A stretch of 39,935 nucleotides of DNA, from the NCBI GenBank assembly GCA_019649035.1, contig BMAT01010461.1, positions 11,513 to 51,447 on the forward strand, written 5' to 3'. The position numbers and the translations under genes are program-made. This stretch comes from Elysia marginata (lineage: Eukaryota; Mollusca; Gastropoda; Plakobranchidae). The notes under the pieces are model-generated. The model was not told the origin of the DNA and ran no database searches. It worked only from the letters and a program-made list of their open reading frames with translations. This document shows positions 24,301 through 36,300 of this stretch, piece by piece (position 1 is the first letter of the stretch; every line of letters starts with the position of its first letter).

Positions 24301-27300
24301 TAACTTGTAAAGCTGAAAACACCTCAAAGGGTTGCAACTGCTTTGGATCTGTTTGTTTATGTTAGAATGAACCACATGAGCAGTCATAAGAAGTCTCTAA
24401 AACATAAAGTAAAACAATTATACTAATCATCATCGGGTTTTTCACTAATATTTCCACTACCAATGCTTTCTGAAATATAAATTTAAAACCACAATATATC
24501 CTGCTTTTAATGAGACAAAAGCTAGTACCGGTAAATGATAATCTTATGCTTGATTGTTAACATTTTTTTGTCGTTTCTATCCCAGCACTCGCTGCGGCAA
24601 GCTATCCTGAAAGGTAGTATGGCACCCAGAGGAAGCTGTCAGCAGTTTTGGACATCATCTGAGGTCAGAATTGGGAATCAGATTGAAACACAAATTATTG
24701 TTCGCTTTGGAAAACTTCCCCCTTAAAGCCAATTGATCAAGAACAATGTTCACTCTGTTCTCATTCACAATACCATAGATTCAAATTAGGATTTTATTTG
24801 TTTTTGAATGGTAAAGTTTTTTTTTGTTCTCTTTGTCCTCCATCATTATATTTTAAAGGTTTCTTTTAATATTTTAGTAGATCTTGAAATGTGTAATTCA
24901 AACTCATCAATCTGTCCTATGGTCCTTTTTTCCCCTTCACAATCTTGTCAATTGTACATTGTAAATTTTATGCAGCAAATTATTCCAGTTAAACTTCAAA
25001 TATTTTATTCTTTATTGGTTGTCAACATGCCTTTTATAATTTTTGAAGTGTTGTTCACCTATTACCATTTAAAGAAAAATGGTACCTTATGTCAACTGTT
25101 TTGAGATATTTATGGAAGTGGCTTGATGGCACACAGTTTCTTGTTGTTCCATTAACAGGAAGGAAATTGGTAGAGAGCGATGCGTCTTATATTTCTGTGC
25201 ACCTCAACATAAGCAAAAAAAAATGAGATTCGTTTACCTTACATCTATGCACATAATACTTTCCTAAACCCCTCAGAAAAACGCATTTATATTACTTGTG
25301 AAGAAAACTGCTTCCTTCTCCACACTGCTCCACACTCAACAGACTTTATTAAGACTATTTGAGCTAGCTATCTTTAAGCATAATTTTTGTTGTTGTTGCT
25401 ACTTTGGAGAGATTGTTCAGAAGATCATAGGCTGATGACCCCACAAATCCTCTGGTCATGATTGCTAGTAGTATTATCCTAGCTATCATTTAGTATTTTA
25501 GTCAAGTTTAAATATTTTTTTTGGTAGGTTTTTTGGCTCTTCCATTCTGCCTTTGTAAGGATCCTTTATTTTGTTGTATCGAAGCTTAGTGGATCACATT
25601 GCCAGGTCTTAATGCCATTTGCCTGGTGGTCAGGGGTGTGATATCCTACTAAGAAAGGTCGGCTAAATGTACTTGGCAAGAACATTGAATAAATAGTGGA
25701 GGCAGCCACTGCGCAATCGAATTGTTGACACGATTGACAGATTTTAAAGGTATGAAAACAGCAGTTGAGAGAGGTAGGCTTTAGTACAATTTGAACCCTC
25801 GATTTATAGTAGCTTTGGCAACCACTGCCTTGCCATTTAGAGAAACATAGCTTTGTACCATGTCACCAATACACTCTTTACAACAATGCAACATGGTATA
25901 AGCCATGTTTCTCTAAGTGGCAAGGTGGTGGTTGCCAAAGCTACTATAAATAAAACGTTCAAATCGTACTGAAGGCAGACATTTCACGCATTCCCTTAAA
26001 GCCACTGCTAATTTCATATCTTTAAAATCTGTCAATCATCTTCAAGAACGCTGTCCACTAAGCCTTTTTGATTATTTGCACGCCTATCTTCTAGCTTATA
26101 TTTGGGGATCTGACTAACCTTTACACTTGCTATTGATGCATTTTAATGCATATGAGTAAAATTTTACCTGGCTAGTTACACAAAAGAGTTCTTTTACCTA
26201 CATTTTCAGCTTTTCAGTTTTTAAACTGCAATTTGATATGGGTGAATTTTCACAAAGCAAAGGAGAGTTAACATAAGGCCTTACTTTTCTATTTGAACGG
26301 TCTATATATTATATGATGTCATTATTTTTTTTAATTAAATCTTCATAGAACAAGTGGATTGTTGAGAAAACAGAAAGATTTTGTTTTATCAAGTTCATTT
26401 TTTAACAAATTGGCTCAAGTTAAAAGATGTCTGTTTTTCACTCACAAGTGTAGCCTACAAAAAATGAAACTTAATTTATTTTCTTCTTCTCAGTCTATTA
26501 AAACAGAAAGCTTTGACTCTGTTGATGGCCTTGAACCTGTTTTAAGTGAGTATCTGTCCATCATCAATCATAAGAATGTCTGTCCATCCTCAATCATAAG
26601 AATGTCTCCATCATCAATTATAAGGATTTTGGTCCATCATCAATCATAAGAATGTCTGTCCATCCTCAATCATAAGAATAGAATGTCTCCATCATCAATC
26701 ATAAGAATGTCTGTCCATCCTCAATCATAAGAATGTCTCCATCATCAATCATAAGTATGTCTGTCCATCATCAATCATAAGGATGTCTGTCCATCATCAA
26801 TCATATGGATGTTGCTCTCTGAAAATTGGATTGATAAGGAATAAAGCTGTGAAGATTGTGTTTAAAATGTTCAGGCAGATCAACTGAAATTGTCTGACTC
26901 CTTTCTACCAGTTTAAACTGATACTTTCATTGTCCAGACTGATTTTTTTTTTGCAGGGAAAGGGAGGGTAGGGGTAGGGTTGAAGACTTACAGCCTGCAA
27001 GGCAAATGTAAAGATGTCTGGTTTAAGTATGGTTTGATTTCCCCCTTTTTTCTGTTTTACTTCTGCATCACTGTCCATCTAAAATTGAATGCTAGTAGGG
27101 ATGGATGAGAAATGTGCTGATAGCAAGCTTAGGAAGACAGTTTATGTTAGTGTTGGGATTGAATATGTTCGTTTATTAACTGTGCAGTGTACATATTTGG
27201 AACAACTCTTTTGTTTTCTATTATTTGTGTAGGCAGTCACAGCAGGCAGACCGGTACTCTTGGAAGTCTGAACAGCACACCGAATCTGAAAAGCAGCAGT

Positions 27301-30300
27301 ACGCCTAAAGTTATCCTGACCAACAATTCAAAGAGAACACTAACCTGTGACCCACAACCAGCTCCAAACAATAATCCTAAGCCAGCTGCAAAACCAGCAG
27401 ACTGTCAATACGTAGTGGACAGCTTAACCCTGAATGAATCTCAGCCGTTATTGAATTCTGCAAAACCTGATAGGGAAGCTGAAGTTATGAAAGAAGAGGA
27501 AGGCCCAGCAGACTCAAAGGTGATCACATTTCAATTTCATCATCATCATCATAGCCTTTTTTACTCAGTATCTGGGTATTAGCTGCAAACAAACAGACTT
27601 CTACTCCCTTCTATCATGGGCTTTTTCCATGGCTTCCTTCCAAGAAAATCCACCTCTTTTCAGATCTTCCTGAGTCTCTGTCATATTATTTGTGGCCTAC
27701 TTCTTGTCCTTTGTTCCTGAGGGTTCCGTTGTAACAAACGCCTTGTGCTGCTTCATGGTGTGTCCTATCCACATTTCAATTCATACATAGTAATAATAAC
27801 AATAATAATAATAATAATAATAATGCTTATTCATCTTTTTACAAGAAATTTGTTTTACAGACGTCGTAACACGTCTGCTGTCGCCGGAAACCAGCGCCAA
27901 GATACATACACATATATGTGGCGCTCCAGGAAAGCTTTCACACCAGTCAAATTTTTAAAGTACCGGTAACCAATGATTTTTATGATGGAGGAACATTTCT
28001 TGAGTATTTTTCTGTTTATTTGAGTTCAATATCTCAATTAGTTCACAAAATCATGCCTTTTCTAAAGTGACAGGGTGGGAAAATTAGGAATGGAGAAAAT
28101 CACATTTAAAGTTCAGGCATCATGTTTTTTGAAATGCTCAGATCATGAAAACACAAAAGTAAGTACTTTGCAATGCAAACCCTGTCATAAGACTCAGTCT
28201 GTTGCATTATGAGCAGTTGTAGTTTTTGCTTATCTAAAAATCATGATTTTAATTTCAGTTTGTTAGCCTTTATCTCTAAACTACTTTGTGCATCAAGAGA
28301 AGGCTTTTCCTGGAGCACCACCCATATATGGACTGTCAACTGCCCTGTTTTTCTATAAATATGATTATCTCTTGCAGCCAGTGAAAGTCAAAGGGCAGCG
28401 GCAATTTTTACATTCAGAGCAAAATATTTTTTGAGGAAACAAAGAAAAACCTTAAAACTATATAAAAAATTCAAACCTATGGAAAGATAATTATATTTTG
28501 TAAATCAAGGAACAGAACAATTACTTTTTTTTTTAAAAACCAAATTTTTGACATCTGACGCATTGTCACTATTTATAGACTTATACACTTTACATTTTTT
28601 CCACTGTTAAAAAGAAATATTTTTGTTTCCAGTTTAAAATCAAGTAAAATCTAGGGGCAGCAGGGCGGAGTGGTTAGCGCGTCGGACTCGAGATCTGAAC
28701 GTCACGGGTTCGATTCCCGACCATGCCATGTTGCAATTGCCTTGGAAAAGCAATTTACCCTAACTTTCCCCAGTCCACCCACCTGTAAAATGGGTACCCA
28801 GTTACAGGCTTAAAATGTACTGGTCTGCTGGGGCATTAGTGGCGCTGCTCTGTGGCAACACATTTACGCTGATTAACGAAGACAAATTTCCCTATAGGGA
28901 TTAATTTTGTGTATAAAAAAGAAAAAATAGTGATGTCATTATGTAACTAACACTGAAAACTTTCTCTTTTTTTTTTCCTGTTTTCAAGAAGCCTGCTATA
29001 CAGAAGAGAAGAGCTTTTATAGAAGATATAAAACAAAAGTACCTACTTCTTGAAGGTAAATCTTTGTCTGAGGATGCTTCACCTGACTTGAGATATAGAT
29101 CACCGCTTCTCAAGTTCCGCTCGCCTGACCAGGGCAGACTGAGAGAAAATTCTACTATTGCACCTGAAACAGAAGAGGAAGAGCCGGGAGGTAAACCCTC
29201 TTCAGAGGTGAAAACATGTACAGACACAACCCTAAACTTATTTGCAGGTCACTGTTCTCCTGTTTTGAACACTTCTCAACCAAAGACGATGTTAGTGGGT
29301 GGAAAAGTTTCTCCTAAATGTACATCTTTTGAGGATGACTCTTTCTGGGCCATCACATCCCTAGGACTGAAGGAAGACAAAAACATAATGACAAGGTCTG
29401 ATAACTTAAAGACTGAAAATGACGTGTTTAACGTTCTCCATGCTGACTATCCTAGACAAGGCTGCAGAGTCGTTGTGAAAGCTGAGGGATTGGATGTACA
29501 CACATCTTACTATCAAGGGAGAGAGCAACAGCCTGGAAATGCACAGCTTTGGTCACAACCAATTTCTTTTAAGGATGATATTCAGCATAAGAAAGCAAAG
29601 CCCAAACCCTCTGAATTAATTGAAAAAAGGACACTGTTGAGCTCTGAGTTGCTTGCCGGTGCTCAGCTGGAAACTCTTGAGGAAAAAATGAAAACTGATC
29701 TTGACAATGCACAGACATTACTGTTTGGGGAAAATACAGGTCAAGACAAAAACTCATTTATTGAAGATCACACTGTGACTCTCATAAACAAGATAGAAGA
29801 AGACTACAGCTTTACATTCAAAGATAAGCACAACGAGACATTCACATTAGATTCTGGTAAGCACACTATTTTTCTCTTATGTCCCTGCAGGCGAAGGGCA
29901 TAACTTTTTTTTTATGTTATGTTTTTGTGCATCATCCGTTCCCTCTTAATATAGTGACCGCCAAAAGAAACGCAACATTGAATCTTCAATATATATTACT
30001 GAAAACTGCAAGGGATTATGTGAGACATGTGATACATCATTTTAAACGTTATTTATTGCTTTTTGAACTTAAAATAACGCCCCGTCCATCGATGGCCTCT
30101 GAGGACGAGGAATGAAATTAAAACAAAAGACCCTCGATAAAGTAGATTGTATGAAAACAGGATACCATTTGGAAAATTCCACAATGCAAACTATACAGCA
30201 ATTTTGACCACATTTTTACATACCTGTTCAGTAGATAAGTCTTTAGAATTTAATTACAAATCAAGACAGGCTCCGGCTAATAATGTGTGTGCCCCCCTTG

Positions 30301-33300
30301 GGCTTCCAGTACAGCAGCACATCGATAGAGAAAGCACCCCACATCAACAAAGATGCTCCACCCCTCCTGTCGTGTTCCCTAACGCAATCTGCTTGCTTTC
30401 ACCGCTTCTTCTCCATACACGTACACGGCCATCAGCTTGGTCAATGCAGAATCGAGATTTGTCACTGAATATGACACGTCGCCATTGGATGCAATCCCAC
30501 GCGGCATGTTCCTGGGCCCATAGCCTATTTTGCTGTCGGTGACGCTGGGTCAGGATGGGGCCAATGTATGGGCGATGAGCACGTTGGCCAGAGGTAGATA
30601 AAAGTCTTCTTACTGTGTTTGCACTTATACGTTGATTATTTCTTCCTCTTGTCTGACGTGATGAAGCTGAAGCTGAAGCTGAAAGATATCTGTTGTTCAT
30701 ATGATTTCTGACAAGGTTTCTGTCTTGTCTCTGCGTAGTGCACCTAGGCCTTCTAGAACGGAGCCGATCACTCATCGTATCCGTCTCATGTAGACGTAGT
30801 TTGTGTCTAAAATTCGTCGTCCTGTTTCCATTCATACGGAGGGAAACTTCTATGACAGGAAGACCTGCCTGGAGCAGTCCCAAAGCACGATGACGATAAA
30901 CTTCAGTATTTTGTAAAAATAAAATCTTTTAATTCTAAAAATGGCGAAAAATTATTGGACACCTTGTAAGGTACCCTTGAGTGTAATTTTGAGAATCTCG
31001 ACCCCGCGGTTTTTCTACACGCACGGATGTTACATTTTTTACAGGGTGTTCGAAAATGGCTGACCTTGACTGGCAAACCACGCACGGGACTCGGGAGTCT
31101 GCTTGAACTCATGTTCAGATGTGTTACTACTCACAACACACAAAAAATCAACTCACCAACCTTTCTTCAAAGCGTGCATGGGCGCGAAAATAAGGAATGT
31201 CATGTTGCGTTTCTTTTGGCGCTCAGTATATAAGTTGAATACTAATTTTTTTCACTCTGAAATTCCAAAGTTAATGAAATCCCTCAGCATGTATGTGTAG
31301 AGCTCTCACAAAATTTGTCTACTTGCAAAACTTTTAGAAAGCTTTTTAAGAGAAGAACATCTATCAAATTTTAATGCAACCTATTTTTGGCAAGGTCTCT
31401 GTTAAAAAAAAAAATACAAAAAATGCTTTAAAAATATAGTAGAGCCTATCTTGCGTTCTAAGAAAGTTGAAGTATCTCCCATATGGTTTTCACTGCAGAT
31501 ACTGCACTTTGATTGTCTTAGACAGAATTGCAATGTTATGTAACAGTAGAGATCATGCATTCAATAACTATCAAAGGTGCTGTGTATGCTGGATGTCATT
31601 TGAAGCTAAGACAATTGTTTGACTGTTATAAAAGGTTTATAAACAAAATATAACTGATAGCAGGATGACAGTCATGCTTGGTTTATTTTACGAATGAAAA
31701 GGTAAGCCATTATCTTTGAAGGTTTTTACAAAAGATTTTGCTTCTTGGTTGCTCTCTCTGTTCCTCTGTCTGACTTTCGCAGGGCTTTGATGATAGAATA
31801 ACAATTTATGTTGTCCTCCCTCAAAATGATTCGACATATGCTGTTGGCTGATTTGAGAAAATGGCCTTTTATTGAGTAGGTCTACTTGGTCAAATCATTA
31901 ACCTTATGTGATGGGTTTTCTTTTACAAAGCCAAGGTCTTTTAACCAAAGGTGAAACTGAAACATTGGCAAACGACGATCTACATTCATTTTCAACAGGA
32001 CAGTGGAGAAAACTAATACAGCTATAGGCCTAATGCTGTTGTCTTCTTTTGTTTTATACATTCAACTAGAAAAAGGCAATTTGGTCAAACACATTTATGA
32101 CTTTTGAATTTTATGTCAAAAAAGATTTCACATGTCTTAGTGTAGAATCCTTCATATTTAAATTTACCTTTAATGTCTTTGCATTGCCCAAATTTAGCTG
32201 GAACTTCCTGTCTATTTTACAACCAGGTTCTCCTGGACACTGTCAGCCTCAGGACTTTGATCATAGTACAGACTCTGACAGGGCAATTCGCTGGGTAGAG
32301 AAAGAATTTAAAAAAATAAGGGAGCATTATGAAACTGGTAAGTGGTTGTGAAAACTTTAGACTTTTGTTTACACTGAGACGGCTTAAAAAGCTAAATTGT
32401 ATTAAATGCAGAAGTAAAATTTCTGTCTAGCTCTAAATACGCTGTATTCTGTTGTGTGTAGACAGTGACACGGGCACTAAAAGCAATCAACGTGGCAGTG
32501 ATGACACTCTTGCCAAGCTACCCCAAGAGAAACAGAGCAGTCCTAGCAGAGATCATAATTGTGTCACAGCCAATAGTGCTGACCATAAGCAGGCATGGCA
32601 ACCACCACACACCAAGTCAGAGGTGACACCAAGTTGGCAGAGTTTGATTTCTTGTTCGTATTCAGACATTGAGTTCCCTATTCAGAATACCTATAATATT
32701 ACTTAGTTGTATATGCCCAGCTCCTTGAAGCTATATCAAATCAAGAAAAGATAATACAGTTCGCAATACCTTGACTTATCTTGGTTTTATGTACTCTAAA
32801 CACAAACATCTTCATTTTGGTTATCCTGAATTCTGAAGTCAATCGTATTATGTAGAATCTTTGTACAGCTTGAGTTTTTTAAAGTAATATTGCTTTTAAA
32901 AAATTCACATTTGTTTTGGTCTTCATTCTGTTTGAGAGTTATATTTTATCATTGTCAATATTCTTTTTTCTTGTGGTTTTTTTTTTCATTTTTGTTCAGT
33001 AAAAATCTTTCACAAAGCTTTGAAAGCAAGTTTTCCTTTGCTGTGCCATGTCCTATGTTTAATTTAACTGTTTCAATACTCTACACCAATTGAAGTATTT
33101 TATGCTTTGTGAGAGGAGTTTACTTATAATAATAATGATGATAGTAATATCAATAGGAACTTGGTTTCTCATTTTTCAAGAAATCATTTTACAGATACGG
33201 TCGCAATCGCTCCATATAAAAAGACTGAAGAGAAAAAAATGTTAAGAAATAATAATTATGCACATAAATACCTTCTAAGCCTGTTACCACAAATATGAAC

Positions 33301-36300
33301 ATTATATGTTTTAGCTTTTAGATAATTTAATGGAGATCTTTTGATGTGCAACAAAGTTAAAAGAAATGGCAATAATCAATACATTATGTAATTAAAGCAA
33401 TACTAAAAATAGAAACAAAAAGTAACAACAGTAAAATTTGATAGTTATAAAGGAGATGAAAAAGAAATTGAAGGAAGTGGCTATATTTGTTTTTAATGCA
33501 TCTAAACACAACCAATTTTTGACAATATGCAAAATTCATCTCGATTTGACTGCAAACTCATTTACAGCAAGGCAAAAAAAGGAAGTGGCTAAATTTGTTT
33601 TTAATGCATCTAAACCAGAGATATGGGAGCGAAGTGACCTAGATAGCGCCTTGCTATGCTAACTTAAGGCCAAAGCTGTGATCATACGGGTCACGGGCGC
33701 CATGTTGATACTGCGTCTCCTGCTGCTAGGCCTACACTGCTGCTACTAGTTCTAATGCTGCGCTAGGTGGTTGATGTGAACAAGTAATGAGATTTTTGTC
33801 TCTTTTTGCTTTAAACTTTCTTCTTATTGGGCTCTATTAGAAATTTTAATGGTTTTTTTATTTCATTTATTTCAAGTGGGTTTTTCTACAAAAAAGTTAG
33901 ATACATCATTTTGATAACCTAAGCAAGTCAAAACATGCCATTCACATTTAATTTCTTCATTGTATTATCTCCGCTATATAAATGGTAGCATTAAAAATTT
34001 TTTAGGTTAAAAACTAATAATTTTTTTATGGGAAAATGCTTGTTTCTTCGGTGAGTGGTGGGGTCAGCATTGATACAAGCCAGTGCAGTCAGTGACAATG
34101 TCATAAAAGTCTTTAAAACTCTGCTTTATCACTTGCTCTCTTCACTGCATAAATGGCTTAGGGTGAGGATAAAAGGTTGTTGAAAAATTACGGATCTTTT
34201 CCACTTAAAAACCACTTCATCCTTAGGTCTTGCATAATAGCCTTTACTTACTTACTGCCCTTCTTACCAATGGCAGCATAAAAGGCTTTGCTAAGTAAAA
34301 AAAAATTCGATGTACAATTATACAACTGGTTGCTATGCCCTTTTAGCTTTTATAGTATAAAAACTTAGATCTAGATCTAGTCCGTTTTTCTTATTAAAAA
34401 AAAACAACTTAAGTCATGGATTCGTTCTTGTTCTTTTTTTGGTGATGGTTCTCTCTCTTTCTCTCTCTCTCTTTCTTCAAGCCTTTACATGTTCACCCCC
34501 ATAGCCTACCGGTACTGAGAAACTTAAAATATTCTTTTTCTACCTAGCAAAATGTTTACATGTCTCTCTCAACCTATCTCACCCCCGCCCAAACTTATTG
34601 TTCCATCATACTCATAGCTGCGGCACACCCCGCTGCACTACACCCATCACTGCGGCAATCAAAGCCTAGACTAGCCGAACCTTGGCTAGAGCTGCTGTAT
34701 CAAAATCGCGGCGGCTTTCCTTGTTTCAATTCTCGCCCCTTGACAGTGCTATCTAGGTCACTTCGTTCTCATATCTCTGATCTAAACACAACCAATTTTT
34801 GACAAAATGCAAAACTCATCTTGATTTGACTGCATTTACAGCAAGGAAAAAAAAACAAAGCTGACAAGTAATGTATTTTCAGAAAATGCATTGCAGACCA
34901 TATAACATTTTGTAAGAGAAGGGGATTACTCAAATGCTAGTGTTAAATCATGATTATCATAATTATGTCTGTTTTGAAAGTAGAGAATGGAAATTTTATT
35001 GATGTCTAACACAGAAAAAAGTGATGTAGTAGACACTTATCTATTTAAAACGTTATAGAAAAAACATGATGGAAAAAGGGCTTAAAGTGCTCTGTAATTG
35101 AAAAATGAAATTTTAGAGCCATAAAACAAGTAAAACAATTAAGGTGTTCTGCTATCTGCTAATGTCCATGGCAGCAGCCATTTTTAACTATGCTAAGACA
35201 ACTTGGATCAGAATAAAACGAAACAAATTACTTCAGTGTTTAGCTGTTATGTTAAGCTACACGTGTAAAAATTTGAAATATTTATATAAAAAACATTAGG
35301 AGCCAGAGCAAGAAAGGCATTACTTTTTGACTCACCCTCGTAAAAAAAGTCAAATGATGTCACTTTAGATACAATAGAAAGTATCTATACCTGTTTGAAC
35401 TATCATAATGTTTAATTTGCCACAAAAGAAAATATTAAAATTTGTAAATAAATATATTCATGAGTAAAGATTATTTTGAAATTGGTTGTTAGTAGTCAAA
35501 ATATGTTATTTTCTTATCTTAGAATCAAATTTTTGTGGACAAGGTTAGGCAATGGTTGGCACCTGATTGATATTATGGGTTATAACATCTCAATTAAAAT
35601 TCAGAATTTACATCAATAATTTCATTTTGCTCAAAATAAACTAGATCTCTGTAATTTGTTTTTCAGCACGGCATGCAGGCCATCAACGATGACTTTGAGT
35701 TCCTAGAATATTACATTGATGATGACTTGAATAAACTTGACCAGGTGCAGGGTATGTCTCCAGGAGCTTCTCAAGCTGTAGAAACAGTTCCGGGCATACT
35801 CAACAAAGATTTCAAACTCTGTCCAACAGACCAAAGCATTACTTCTACTTCTAAATCTATTTTAAATGAACAACCTAATCTTGACTTGTCCAAAAAAGCC
35901 AGTTTTCGTGACTCAGCTGTTCCTACTTCAAAGAACCTAGAGCACAGACCTCCATTGTTTCCACGAACCAAATCAATAGAAAATACTTGCCAGTCTGCTT
36001 TGTCCAAAAATACAGAGTTTGAGGATATACGACAAAAAATTTTGTCGAGGCGAAGTGCTAGCGACAAAGATTTGTCCGCGTCAAAAGGGATTAATCTAAT
36101 TGCCAGAAGCCAAGGTGGCGCAAAAAGTCGAGAGCGTGTGCCAGTCAAGCCAGGGGGGACAAAACAGTCCTTTATGTCTGATGGCTTACGCTCAGGGGCT
36201 AGTGATCCAAGTTTAAGTGTAAGTTTTTTGAGAGACAAAAAAACTGACACAAGCCTGATAGAAACTTATGCAGCTGATGACACAAACCCTGAAGAAGAGA

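Noticed and set aside
24808..25104. 98-aa open frame as an additional exon
   Set aside because: Hydrophobic AT-rich translation without similarity or good splice sites in the required phase.
26551..26811. Regular repeats resembling a CRISPR array
   Set aside because: Units are contiguous 24-26-bp tandem copies with no unique spacers, in a eukaryotic intron. It is a minisatellite.
28654..28728. Functional tRNA gene
   Set aside because: The A and B boxes are there, but the segment continues into a SINE core and A-rich tail. I could not form convincing acceptor and anticodon stems.
30147..30542. 131-aa plus-strand frame
   Set aside because: Antisense shadow of the Tc1-like transposase.
32623..32706. 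Extension of exon 20 to the stop at 32704 as an alternative protein end
   Set aside because: Possible by intron retention, but the GTGACA donor joins exon 21 in phase and the extension shows no recognisable feature.
35771..36250. 159-aa frame on the minus strand
   Set aside because: It is the shadow of the 516-codon exon 21, whose plus-strand frame has splice signals and matching phase.
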